Part shown: one piece after another, positions 25,989 through 34,394 of the stretch | Position numbering within the stretch: the stretch's first letter is position 1 | Layout: each line of letters begins with the position of its first letter | NCBI RefSeq assembly: GCF_028285565.1 | Contig: NZ_JANQOY010000043.1 | Location: 1-37,025, forward strand | Reading direction: 5' to 3' | Source: Acaryochloris sp. IP29b_bin.148 | GTDB lineage: Bacteria; Cyanobacteriota; Cyanobacteriia; Thermosynechococcales; Thermosynechococcaceae | Length of the DNA stretch: 37,025 nucleotides | Made by a program: the position numbers and the translations under genes | The notes under the pieces: model-generated | The model's input: the letters and a program-made list of their open reading frames with translations, nothing else | Databases searched by the model: none | Told to the model about the DNA's origin: nothing

Positions 25989-26328
25989 TTACACTTGCGC
26001 AGGGGAGGATTGAGTGTGAATTGTTGCTAGTTCTTGGTCTCGTTGATGGACTGCTGTGACGCATTGTTGTAATACCTGAGCCAAAGTTCCTGATTCATCA
26101 TCGCGATCGCAAATCTCATCTAAATCCAGGACATAGAGGTCAAAGAGGGAAAAGCTGGAACCTGGGTGACTGTATCTCTTGAGTCAACTGCATCAACGCT
26201 ATACCCAAAGAGTCAAAAGGTTCATCTATGTTTTCCATCATTTTTATAGATGAGATCAGATGGCGATAGCTTTCTTGTATCACTTTAGATAACAGAACTT
26301 TAAAACGATGATATTGCATTAAAGGCAT
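25989..26328 (-). pseudogene. Possible frameshifted small gene
   Basis: Read on the minus strand, an ORF of 62 codons begins at 26328 (MPLMQYHRFKVLLSKVIQES) and stops at 26140. A second frame, shifted by one base, opens at about the same place and runs to TAA at 25989-25991 with protein-like content (LFDLYVLDLDEICD, then VLQQCVTAVHQRDQELA). A single indel near 26150-26180 would join them into a ~110-aa protein. No family is recognised. Confidence 0.3.
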
Positions 26329-26749
26329 GTCTGATCGCTAGATGACAGAATGACAAAGCCTCAAGATTAAAGATACTCTTCCAAAGAAATTAAATCATAA
26401 GAATAGTTTTATCAAAAACTTTTTATATTCTTTGTCTATGCAAAATATTTTTAAATTCTAGCCAGGATAAAATTAGAGTTCTAGTACTATAAATTTTGAC
26501 AAGAAAAAATCTTTGTAAAAACTTACGAAGTATATTTGATAAATTGATGCTTGAATAGGGTAAATTTTTGAACGATAAGAGTTTATATGCTTTTATGGTG
26601 AAGACTTTTAAATCTGTAATTAAACTCATAAATTTTCTTTCTCGATTTTATTTAAATAAAAATATATTTTTTGTTTAACTAGAGAGTAGTAAACCCCTCT
26701 ATTCTAAGTAATTCAGTATTCTATTGTATGAATATAAGGAAAAATTAAG
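26329..26749. other. AT-rich spacer upstream of exoprotein gene
   Basis: Strikingly AT-rich compared with the flanks, with many A/T runs. No credible gene is seen; short frames lack protein-like composition. It should contain the promoter of the large exoprotein gene at 26750. The composition suggests recently acquired or relaxed DNA. Confidence 0.45.
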
Positions 26750-29740
26750 ATGCAAACTATAATTACACAAGATTTATCTATATATGATGAGGTATCACTA
26801 ACTGCTGAGGTTGCAGCATCCATCATTGCACCCACTATCTTATTTATTGATCCAACTATTGATGATGTTGATACCCTGATTAATGGAGTGCAACCTAATG
26901 TCAGGGTTATCACATTAGATCCTCATGAGAATGGCATTCAACAAATTACTCAAACACTCCAACATCATCAGGAAGTTGAGGCTATCCATATTGTGGCTCA
27001 TGGTCAACCTGGCTGTTTGTCACTTGGAAATGTAGAGCTCACTTTAGACAATATCAATAGTTATACTTCAGCTCTAAAAAGTTGGATGCAACTATCTAAA
27101 TCTCCGCCTCTTTTGCTGTATAGCTGTAACTTGGCAGCTGGAGATATTGGCAATGAGTTTCAAAAGAGATTACACCGAATAACGAATTTACCTATCGCTG
27201 CTTCCCAGACAAAGATAGGAAGTAGTGCATTGGGTGGTAATTGGCAACTTGAGGAAAAGTTGGGAGCGCATCCTCAATTATCTCATCAGGTTTTTACGAG
27301 AAAGGCAAAAGCGTCCTATGCCGGTATTCTTGCCAGTACCCAATTGGTTAAAGATATTAACCCTAGAGGTGATACTTTCCGCTATGGCGATGCCGACCCT
27401 TCTCCAGCTGACTTAATAGAAGTGAATGGTAAGCTATTTTTCACAGTAGATGATGGTAATACGGGTCGAGAGTTATGGGTAAGTGATGGCACTGAACCTG
27501 GTACTCAGCGGGTTAAAGATATTAACCCTAGACGTGATTCTAATAGAATTTTCTATGACTTTGAGAACCCTAATCCTGCTAGTTTTATAGAAGTGGATGG
27601 TAAGCTATTTTTCACGGCTATTGATGGTGATACAGGTCGAGAGTTATGGGTGAGTGATGGTACTACAACTGGTACTCTGCAAGTTAAAGATATTAACCCT
27701 AGGAGTGATACTTACCGCTATGGCGATGACGACCCTTCTCCAGCTGATTTAATAGAAGTAGATGGCAAGCTGTTTTTCACAGTAGATGATGGTATTAGAG
27801 GTCGAGAGTTATGGGTAAGTGATGGTACTGAACCTGGTACTCAACTCGTCAAGGATATTAACCCTAGGATTGGTAGTTATCCATCGAGTGGAATTGAAGT
27901 GGATGGTAAGCTATTTTTCACGGCAGATGATTTTGGTGCGATAGGTCGAGAGTTATGGGTGAGCGATGGTACTGAAGCTGGTACTCAACTCGTCAAAGAT
28001 ATTAATCCTACTCGCGATAGTTTTTCTTTTCCAACCGACTTTATAGAAGTGGATGGCAAACTATTTTTCACAGCGAATGATGGTATTAGAGGTCTAGAGC
28101 TATGGGTAAGTGATGGCACTGAAGCTGGTACTCAACTCGTCAAAGATATTAATCCGACTGGAAGTGATGATTTTCCTTTTCCAACTGACTTTATAGAAGT
28201 GGATGGCAAGCTGTTTTTTATAGCGGATGATGGTATTAGAGGTCGAGAATTATGGGTAAGTGATGGTACTGAAGCTGGTACTCAACTCGTCAAAGATATT
28301 AATCCTAGAAGTGGTGATTTCCCTTTTCCAACTGACTTTATAGAAGTGGATGGCAAGCTGTTTTTTACAGCGGATGATGGTACTACAGGTCTAGAGCTAT
28401 GGGTGAGTGATGGCACTGAAGCTGGTACTCAACTCGTCAAAGATATTAATCCTAAACGGAGAAACTCCGCTGCTCTCCAGAACTTTACAGATGTAGATGG
28501 CAAGCTATTTTTTACAGCGAATGATGGTATTAGAGGTCTAGAGCTATGGGTGAGTGATGGCACTGAAGCTGGTACTCAACTCGTCAAAGATATTAATCCT
28601 AAGCGCGATCGTTCCTCTTCTCCAACAAACTTGATAGAAGTGGATGGCAAGCTATTTTTTACAGCTGATGATGGTACTACAGGTCGAGAGCTATGGGTAA
28701 GTGATGGTACTGAAGCTGGTACTCAACTGTTTAAAGATATCAACTTAGGTGCTAAGGCTTCATCACCCAATGACATTACAATCATCGGAAATAATCTATT
28801 TTTCAATGCAAATGATGGCATCAATGGCCGTGAACTCTGGATGGCCTCTGTTCCTGACAATATTATTGTTGGAGATGAGGATAACAATGTTCTTAATGGC
28901 ACTGTTGATAACGATTTTCTAAGTGGCTTAGAGGGCAATGATGTTATTCGTGGCAGGCGCGGTGATGATCAAGTTAAAGGTGATGAGGGAAACGATGTTC
29001 TATTTGGAGATCAGGGGAATGATGCCATTGAAGGAGGAGCTGGCAATGATCAGATCTTTGGTGACAGGGGCGCTGACAGTCTAGAGGGTGGTGCTGGGGA
29101 TGACATTGTCAACGCCGGTGCTGGCAATGACATTGTGACGGTTCGAGACTTCAGTGGTATTGATACCTTTGACGGTGGAGGTGGAAATGACCTCATTCGA
29201 TTCGATCCAACGGATGGCCGGGACTTAACGATTTTTCTTGACCGAGGACAGGTTGGAGACCGTGCGAGAGGAGGACAAATCTTTGAAAATTTTGAACAGA
29301 TCGTCACTGGACGCGGTAATGACCGTCTATTAGGGAATGGCCAATCCAATACTTTGGATGGTGGGAGTGGCAATGATGAACTTCGAGGTGAAGCAGGCCA
29401 AGATGATCTCACGGGAGGGCTTGGTGGAGACACGCTGATTGGGGGGCAAGGAGCCGATGTTCTGAACGGTGGCACAGGAGATGATGTGTTGATTGGTGAT
29501 GGCGGTGCTGATACCTTTCAATTTGACCAGGATCTGCTGGATGGTCGGTCAGATACTAATACTATTCAGGACTTTCAGGCTAGAGATATTTTAGATTTTG
29601 CAGGTTATATAGATGCTGGAGGCTCCATTGAGGCAACCAGGGTTACATCTGAATTCCTACGCATTGATCTGAGTAGCGAGGATATCTTGAATATCTTTGG
29701 CAGTTCACGTGCCCTCGATATAGCTGAAACTCAACTTTAG
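26750..29740 (+). CDS. DUF4347 / ELWxxDGT-repeat / RTX exoprotein
   Basis: A 996-aa modular protein. Residues ~25-190 are DUF4347, with the conserved His (H84 in IVAHGQPG) and Cys (C126 in LLYSCNLAAG) reminiscent of a caspase-like dyad. Residues ~196-700 carry nine ELWVSDGT repeats plus a degenerate tenth, about 48-57 residues apart and unusually alike at the nucleotide level. Residues ~703-925 are RTX nonapeptides (GGxGxD type, e.g. GGAGNDQIFG), which fold on Ca2+, then a serralysin-like C-terminus. This predicts type I secretion by an ABC exporter, not encoded here. Function could be adhesion or an S-layer-like surface role. AAGGA precedes the ATG. Confidence 0.9.
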   Translation: MQTIITQDLSIYDEVSLTAEVAASIIAPTILFIDPTIDDVDTLINGVQPNVRVITLDPHENGIQQITQTLQHHQEVEAIHIVAHGQPGCLSLGNVELTLDNINSYTSALKSWMQLSKSPPLLLYSCNLAAGDIGNEFQKRLHRITNLPIAASQTKIGSSALGGNWQLEEKLGAHPQLSHQVFTRKAKASYAGILASTQLVKDINPRGDTFRYGDADPSPADLIEVNGKLFFTVDDGNTGRELWVSDGTEPGTQRVKDINPRRDSNRIFYDFENPNPASFIEVDGKLFFTAIDGDTGRELWVSDGTTTGTLQVKDINPRSDTYRYGDDDPSPADLIEVDGKLFFTVDDGIRGRELWVSDGTEPGTQLVKDINPRIGSYPSSGIEVDGKLFFTADDFGAIGRELWVSDGTEAGTQLVKDINPTRDSFSFPTDFIEVDGKLFFTANDGIRGLELWVSDGTEAGTQLVKDINPTGSDDFPFPTDFIEVDGKLFFIADDGIRGRELWVSDGTEAGTQLVKDINPRSGDFPFPTDFIEVDGKLFFTADDGTTGLELWVSDGTEAGTQLVKDINPKRRNSAALQNFTDVDGKLFFTANDGIRGLELWVSDGTEAGTQLVKDINPKRDRSSSPTNLIEVDGKLFFTADDGTTGRELWVSDGTEAGTQLFKDINLGAKASSPNDITIIGNNLFFNANDGINGRELWMASVPDNIIVGDEDNNVLNGTVDNDFLSGLEGNDVIRGRRGDDQVKGDEGNDVLFGDQGNDAIEGGAGNDQIFGDRGADSLEGGAGDDIVNAGAGNDIVTVRDFSGIDTFDGGGGNDLIRFDPTDGRDLTIFLDRGQVGDRARGGQIFENFEQIVTGRGNDRLLGNGQSNTLDGGSGNDELRGEAGQDDLTGGLGGDTLIGGQGADVLNGGTGDDVLIGDGGADTFQFDQDLLDGRSDTNTIQDFQARDILDFAGYIDAGGSIEATRVTSEFLRIDLSSEDILNIFGSSRALDIAETQL

Positions 29741-30093
29741 GCTATTCCTTAACGAAGATCTTGCACCAAAAGTTATGGATATGAGAAAAGGGGGAGAGTG
29801 ATTAAAACCAATTGCAAAAATCTAGGGAGTTGGAAGTCTTACTCTACTTAAATTTCCCAATTTTTATCACTCTCATTCCCAACAGGCTGAGTTCATACAT
29901 TCATTAACGCCAATAAAGTGGGAGTAATCCAAGTCTTAACCTGAATTGATTTAGTTTTGCTATGAGAACTCAATATTTTCTGTGTTGGGAACTACAGGCA
30001 CCTGGATTTATGTTCATCAAAGCTGAAATAAGTGGTATCGCTGATTTTAACCTAAAAAATAATGGTCAATCTGCAAGCGAAGGGCTATTTAAA
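29741..30093. other. Intergenic region downstream of exoprotein gene
   Basis: A 353-bp region between two convergent genes. It contains repeat copy C (29823-29858). A short plus-strand frame starting at 29962 overlaps the transporter gene and lacks family features. No clear terminator with a T-tract is visible. Confidence 0.45.
29823..29858 (+). repeat. 37-bp dispersed repeat, copy C (36 bp)
   Basis: Third copy: TAGGGAGTTGGAAGTCTTAC then TCTACTTAAATTTCCC. It is one base shorter than copies A and B in the first spacer and lies 80 bp past the exoprotein stop. Confidence 0.7.
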
Positions 30094-30711
30094 TTAGGCT
30101 TGTTGCATCTGTCGCCAAGATTGGGACAATACTTTTGCAGCTGACTGGGTAAAAACAACCGTTAGCAGCATACCCACCGCTAAATCCGGCAGGATAGACC
30201 GTGTCAGGGAGACTAATCCTGCTGCTGCCAATACAGAGGTATTGGCAATAATGTCGTTGCGAGAACATAACCACACCGAAGACATATTCAGGTTATCTTG
30301 CCGATGTCGGGTGAGGAGCAAGAGACAAAACAAATTTGCGAGTAAAGCAATAATGCCCACTAGGCCCATGGTGGAGGCTTCTGGACTCGCACCTACAAAC
30401 AGTTGATAGCTGGCCCTGGCAAAAACGGCAATCGCCAATAGGAACATAATCAGACCCTTAAGAAAAGCGGCTCCTGCCTGGGCTTTAATGCTTTTGTTCA
30501 GGACATACAGACTACTGGCATACACCAATGCATCCCCAAGCATATCCAACGAGTCTCCCGTAAGAGAGAGAGATTCTGCCCGAATCCCCGCTCCAAATTC
30601 AACGAAAAACATCAGGAGGTTGATCAGCAGAACGGCCCAAAGCACTTTTGCCTGTTGCTTTCTCAGCTTTGACAATTCCTTGGCTTTGGCTTGGCAGCAA
30701 TGATCGCTCAT
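30094..30711 (-). CDS. CDF-family cation efflux transporter (short form)
   Basis: A 205-aa inner-membrane cation diffusion facilitator, shorter than the ~300-aa norm because it lacks the C-terminal cytoplasmic domain. Start at 30711 (MSDHCCQAKAK) is favoured by GGAGAG 5 nt upstream; a GTG/ATG option at 30726 has no such site. Six hydrophobic segments are visible. Metal-site motifs are GDSLDMLGDAL in the second span and CSRNDIIAN in the fifth, where classical CDFs have His/Asp; this variant group is often found with metal regulators. The ArsR gene lies directly upstream and two operator-like sites precede it. Likely substrates are Zn2+, Cd2+ or Co2+. Confidence 0.85.
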   Translation of the reverse strand: MSDHCCQAKAKELSKLRKQQAKVLWAVLLINLLMFFVEFGAGIRAESLSLTGDSLDMLGDALVYASSLYVLNKSIKAQAGAAFLKGLIMFLLAIAVFARASYQLFVGASPEASTMGLVGIIALLANLFCLLLLTRHRQDNLNMSSVWLCSRNDIIANTSVLAAAGLVSLTRSILPDLAVGMLLTVVFTQSAAKVLSQSWRQMQQA

Positions 30712-30729
30712 AGCGACTCTCCACATTCA

Positions 30730-30755
30730 AACATTCAAAGCAGTATTAGAATGTT
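30730..30755. promoter_or_regulatory. ArsR-type operator site 1
   Basis: AACATTC (30730-30736) and GAATGTT (30749-30755) are perfect inverted arms around a 12-bp centre. The site covers the -10 element of the CDF transporter promoter, so a bound repressor would block transcription. Confidence 0.6.
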
Positions 30756-30771
30756 ACTGTACCCAAATCAA
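30743..30771 (-). promoter_or_regulatory. Sigma-70 type promoter of the CDF transporter
   Basis: Reading the minus strand, TTGATT (30771-30766) is followed after exactly 17 bp by TAATAC (30748-30743). The start codon at 30711 follows with a short leader. The -10 box falls within operator site 1 and the -35 touches operator site 2. Confidence 0.6.
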
Positions 30772-30796
30772 ACATTCAAGCCAACATTAGAATGAC
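30771..30796. promoter_or_regulatory. ArsR-type operator site 2
   Basis: AACATTC (30771-30777) and the partner GAATG (30790-30794) have the same 12-bp spacing as site 1. The two 26-bp sites are direct repeats with centres 41 bp apart (about four helical turns), which suits cooperative binding. Confidence 0.55.
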
Positions 30797-31162
30797 TTAT
30801 TCGACCAATTGATTCAGGGCATGGTGAAGAATTTCCGCAACGCGCTGATCCTTGAGAGAGTAGTACGCTAATTTGCCATCATTTCGATACTTGAGAATTT
30901 GGAGATCCCGTAGCTTTCGCAGATGATGGGACGCCGTGGCAATCTTCATCCCCAGCAAAGACGCCACATCACAAACACAAAGTTCGGTTCCTTCACTTAG
31001 GGCATACAAAATCTTTAATCGGGACCGATCGGCTAACGCACTGAACAGCACTTGAGCCTCCAATAGCAGATCTTCTCCTGGCAGTGCTTCATTCGCTTGG
31101 GTGACCAAGTCTTGGTTAAAACAACGGACTTGGCAAATATCTGTGGGCTTAGTCTGAGTCAC
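30797..31162 (-). CDS. ArsR/SmtB-family metal-responsive repressor (CadC-like)
   Basis: A 121-aa winged-helix dimeric repressor that leaves DNA on binding metal. The recognition region is ELCVCDVASLLGMKIATASHHLRKLRDLQIL. Four cysteines are placed as in CadC: C10 and C14 in the N-terminal tail and C62 and C64 in ELCVCD, with the same 4- and 2-residue spacing, giving an alpha3N site for soft metals (Cd, Pb, Zn). In the alpha5 helix D105 and E121 are kept but the SmtB histidines are replaced (R107 and Q118), so the alpha5 site looks degenerate. It is the first gene of a pair with the CDF transporter. Confidence 0.92.
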   Translation of the reverse strand: MTQTKPTDICQVRCFNQDLVTQANEALPGEDLLLEAQVLFSALADRSRLKILYALSEGTELCVCDVASLLGMKIATASHHLRKLRDLQILKYRNDGKLAYYSLKDQRVAEILHHALNQLVE

Positions 31163-31432
31163 AAATTTGAAGGGGTTACGCCTTACCTGCCCTTAGATTT
31201 TAACGGCCAACTGTTGAGGCTTTGTACCAAATACTTCTATCTAAAAAGATGAAATCGCAGATACCTCTATCCAGGGCACATTCAGGTTTCAGTTCAGGTA
31301 CCATCGCTGAGGAACGGGTTAGGAGATAAACCAGTCTAATCAAAGGTCTAGATTTTTGTGATCCAGAACTACTCGTCAATGAAATGGTTCGATGTGTCAG
31401 ATTAGTGAGGTAGCCAAAGTTTTGGTGACGAT

Positions 31433-31924
31433 ATGACCAGCACCCAACTGCCTAGCTCTGCAAAATCTGGTGAGCGCGATCATCGATCTAACGAATCTCT
31501 CTATGAAACTGATTTCGTTGAATGGATCGATAAAACGGCTGAACTACTGAAGCAAGGTAAATTTAGTGAGCTAGATCTTGAGAATTTGATTGAAGAGGTT
31601 GAGAGCTTGGGACGCCATGAAAAGAATGCATTGAGAAGTAATCTCCGTGTTCTTTTAATGCATCTACTCAAGTGGCAGTACCAACCCAGTAAACGGAGTA
31701 ATAGCTGGCGCGGGACTATCATTGAACATCGGATTCGCATACAGGACACCCTAGAAGACAGTCCCAGCCTTAAGAACTTCTATCCACAGATTTTGGATAA
31801 GACATACCAACAGGCTCGTAACAAAGCAGCAGAAGAAACAGGACTGCCTCTAGAAACCTTTCCTGTAGAGTCTCCCTATACGTCAGAACAGATGCTGGAT
31901 GCTGAGTTTCTACCAGAAGCGTAA
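31433..31924 (+). CDS. DUF29 family protein (copy 2)
   Basis: A 163-aa DUF29 protein related to the one at 2882-3403. The same blocks are present: YETDFVEWIDKTAELLKQG, LIEEVESLGRHEKNAL, LLKWQYQPS, then IIEHRIRIQ and PSLKNFY. It lacks about ten residues of linker after the N-terminus found in copy 1. DUF29 has no agreed function; the proteins are highly multiplied in cyanobacteria and often sit in accessory regions, as here between the efflux pair and unknown genes. Confidence 0.85.
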   Translation: MTSTQLPSSAKSGERDHRSNESLYETDFVEWIDKTAELLKQGKFSELDLENLIEEVESLGRHEKNALRSNLRVLLMHLLKWQYQPSKRSNSWRGTIIEHRIRIQDTLEDSPSLKNFYPQILDKTYQQARNKAAEETGLPLETFPVESPYTSEQMLDAEFLPEA

Positions 31925-32226
31925 CAACTGCATTCTTAAGCATCCAAAAATTGGTCTTCTGAATACTGTGAACTGTGGGCTAATACCCTCAGAGCCGAAG
32001 TTATCTGACTTGTGCTTGATAATGTCCTTATCCCAGATTTATCCGGTTCTTGGCGGATAATACCCCTTCTACCGAAGTTATAAGCCGTTATCCATATAAT
32101 AAATAGTTATACGGCAAATCACTTTGGACAAACTGAGAACTAAATTGTGGCATTTCATCTGTTTTATGTCGCAACAATCAGTAAGTAGTTCCAAGCGTTT
32201 AGGGATATCAGACTTCTTAGATTGCA
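31925..32226. other. Intergenic region with a 77-bp-spaced direct repeat
   Basis: Two copies of TAATACCC-n7-CGAAGTTAT occur at 31981-32004 and 32058-32081, exactly 77 bp apart, with unrelated seven-base spacers. Nothing else is recognised. They may be protein-binding sites or remnants of a repeated element. Confidence 0.45.
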
Positions 32227-32904
32227 TTGGCAACTAATGAGTGGTCAATATTTACAGTTGAAGCATCATTCGAAAAAGTTATCGAGAAATTGGTTGATCT
32301 ACAAACAATTCAGAGATGGCGATCGCTAAAACTGAGTCTCATAAAAATCGATGCAGAGAAGCGAACATCATATCCTAGTGGCCAAGTTGGTGATTGCATT
32401 CCAGTTGTTGAAGCATATCAATGGACATGCATTCCTTGGACACCTTGCTGGTATGAAGAGAATATTGCAGGATTCTTGCGAATTCTCAATCCAAGAGATA
32501 ATAGTCGCAAAACAGTTCCCAAAACCATATCTGAGGAGCTTCAAGCCAGAGTTATAACGTTCTTTGCAGAAGATACTGATGGTCTTATTGGTTATGAAAT
32601 TTTCAACTCTGGGGAATCAGTCGAGCATTTTGTTTACACTCCTAGCGGTCGTCTCTTTTGGCAGTCGCAGCTTCGTAAAACACCGAACGATGATTTCAAC
32701 TCGAAGAAAAATGATTGGGAAGATTATGCCGAAGCTTCACCACGTCAACTAAGCTTGGCGGAGCAATTCGTGGACAATAGATTTCATGAGTTGGAGATTT
32801 ATATCCCTGATTGCTATTCTGTTCGCTCAAAAGACGATGTTTGGATAGGAGGAAATAGTTCTTTAGATATTATTAGACGAACGGCTGTTCTTCAGCAGTT
32901 ATAG
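32227..32904 (+). CDS. Hypothetical protein
   Basis: A 225-aa soluble protein, started at TTG 32227 because no better in-frame start precedes the conserved-looking N-terminus (TNEWSIFTVEASFEKVIEKL). It has no signal peptide or membrane segment. Features are a Trp/Cys cluster (YQWTCIPWTPCWY), a beta-rich middle (GLIGYEIFNSGESVEHFVYTP) and an acidic C-terminal third. The composition resembles small accessory-region proteins such as immunity or SMI1-like proteins, but no family is recognisable. It precedes another unknown gene on the same strand. Confidence 0.55.
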   Translation: MATNEWSIFTVEASFEKVIEKLVDLQTIQRWRSLKLSLIKIDAEKRTSYPSGQVGDCIPVVEAYQWTCIPWTPCWYEENIAGFLRILNPRDNSRKTVPKTISEELQARVITFFAEDTDGLIGYEIFNSGESVEHFVYTPSGRLFWQSQLRKTPNDDFNSKKNDWEDYAEASPRQLSLAEQFVDNRFHELEIYIPDCYSVRSKDDVWIGGNSSLDIIRRTAVLQQL

Positions 32905-33062
32905 TGATGTCAAGCAGTATAAAAACTGCAATGCACCGGAACGTCGAAGGATAATACTGTTCACGAGCAAAAATAGATAAATCCGGTGATTGCGAACGTT
33001 AAAACTCAAATTTCCTAGAGTTGTTCATGTGCTTCAGTTAGTCAACTTCAAATTTGAAATCT

Positions 33063-33461
33063 ATGTCTCGTGAGCTAGCAGTTATCCTCAAAACTGGTGG
33101 ATCTTGTAACTTGCCTCCAGAAATGGATTTCAAGGATGAAGGGTTGATTTTTGGTGTCAGTTTACTTGCAGCAAATATGCTTCTAGAAGATGTCGCTGAG
33201 GACATCGGAGTTACACCACTCAGTGCATTTATGAAAGAGGAGTCTTATGAAGACGAAGAATCAGACGATGCTCCTGTTTGGTACGACCCAAAGCAGGGAC
33301 TTGAGACTGTAGCAAAACTCTTGTCCTATTTGCTTGCACATCCAGAAGTTGATAAAAGCCCTGAAGGAGTGTATTGGGTTTTGTGGGATTTACGGGCACT
33401 GGAATTGATTCTCCGAGATGCCGTGAACGAAAATGATCGTTTTTATTTTGCAGAGTGGTAG
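33063..33461 (+). CDS. Hypothetical acidic protein
   Basis: A 132-aa acidic, mostly helical protein starting at ATG 33063 (MSRELAVILKTGG; TTG at 33054 is an alternative). A run of Asp/Glu (ESYEDEESDDAP) splits an N-terminal part (MDFKDEGLIFGVSLLAANMLL) from a C-terminal helical part (VYWVLWDLRALELILRDAV). Neither half matches a family I know. Small acidic proteins in accessory regions are often immunity proteins or inhibitors, but this is only a possibility. It is followed convergently by the buf cassette. Confidence 0.55.
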   Translation: MSRELAVILKTGGSCNLPPEMDFKDEGLIFGVSLLAANMLLEDVAEDIGVTPLSAFMKEESYEDEESDDAPVWYDPKQGLETVAKLLSYLLAHPEVDKSPEGVYWVLWDLRALELILRDAVNENDRFYFAEW

Positions 33462-33584
33462 AGAATTTTTTGGTTAAGGCCACAGTATGTTTATCTTGGC
33501 TAACAGAGCAGTGCAAGGGACTCTCGAAACACACGGTCATGATAGCTTTTTTCTATTTTTACTCGTGCCCCTGACTGTAAGCCT

Positions 33585-34394
33585 TTAAGGCGATTCGTCT
33601 CTGCTGAGAGTGAATCCTGTCACCCATCCTCTCTGCACCCAGAGAGGTAGCAAAGCGGTGACGTCAATATCTGCGTTGTGCTCAAGCTGAACACAAATCT
33701 CTCCAAACGGGGCACCAGAGTCAAACGCCTGTAGGAGCTGCCACTCAGCAGCATTGGGCAAGTCAATCCGGGTTTCACACTGGTCTCGCCAGAGGAACAG
33801 ATTCACTTCGCCTTCATTTAGATCGATGGTCTCGGTACTAGCGGCATCGGCCTGATTCACTTGCCAAATTCGGTGAACCGGATAGGGGGAGGTCATTAAC
33901 ACAGCATTGTCAGGAAGCTGGAGCACCAGTTCGGGCCAACGCTCAGGCGGCACTTGCCCCAAAGCCGTCAAATCTAAACCCGGTTGGTCTGCACTGTTAA
34001 AGATGCGGTGCCAATGCCACTCTAAACGGGCCACATCCGGCAGGTAAGGTAACGAGGCCGCCGGTTCAAACTGGGCGATAAAGGCCGGGAGCTGTTCCCC
34101 ATAATCCCCGAGGTCAGGAGATTGGGATGGATGACGACGGATATATTGCCGAGCCATGGCGGTAAAAAACTGGACACCCACTAACCGACAACAGACCGGA
34201 TAAATATCTTCGAGGGCGCGGCTCAATTTACCGACGACGCTGCCTTGGTAAGCCGATAAACCTCGTTCAAAGGAGAGGTGTTCGGTACTGCGCATTTGGG
34301 GTTGGAGCTGCTGGATGCTGTCGGCGTCTTTGGTTGAGATCGCACCATAAAACAACCGCTGTAACTCTCTTAGTTCTGGAGGTGGTGTTGACAT
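33585..34394 (-). CDS. bufC: BufC/HvfC-type partner protein (DUF2063)
   Basis: A 269-aa protein with the DUF2063 N-terminal region (ELQRLFYGAI, RGLSAYQGSVVGKLSRALEDIYPVCCRLVG, MARQYIRRHPSQSPDLGDYGEQLPAFI) and the YLPDVARLEWHWHRIFNS block, followed by a second wHTH-like domain rich in acidic strands. In bufferin and HvfABC-type systems this partner recognises the precursor peptide and acts with the DUF692 enzyme. Its start overlaps the bufB 3' end by 25 bp, so the two are translationally coupled. Length is normal for the family. Confidence 0.9.
   Translation of the reverse strand: MSTPPPELRELQRLFYGAISTKDADSIQQLQPQMRSTEHLSFERGLSAYQGSVVGKLSRALEDIYPVCCRLVGVQFFTAMARQYIRRHPSQSPDLGDYGEQLPAFIAQFEPAASLPYLPDVARLEWHWHRIFNSADQPGLDLTALGQVPPERWPELVLQLPDNAVLMTSPYPVHRIWQVNQADAASTETIDLNEGEVNLFLWRDQCETRIDLPNAAEWQLLQAFDSGAPFGEICVQLEHNADIDVTALLPLWVQRGWVTGFTLSRDESP

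Noticed and set aside
29050..29475. 141-aa minus-strand ORF opposite the RTX repeats
   Set aside because: Pro/Ser-rich shadow of the Gly/Asp-rich repeats; no start signal.
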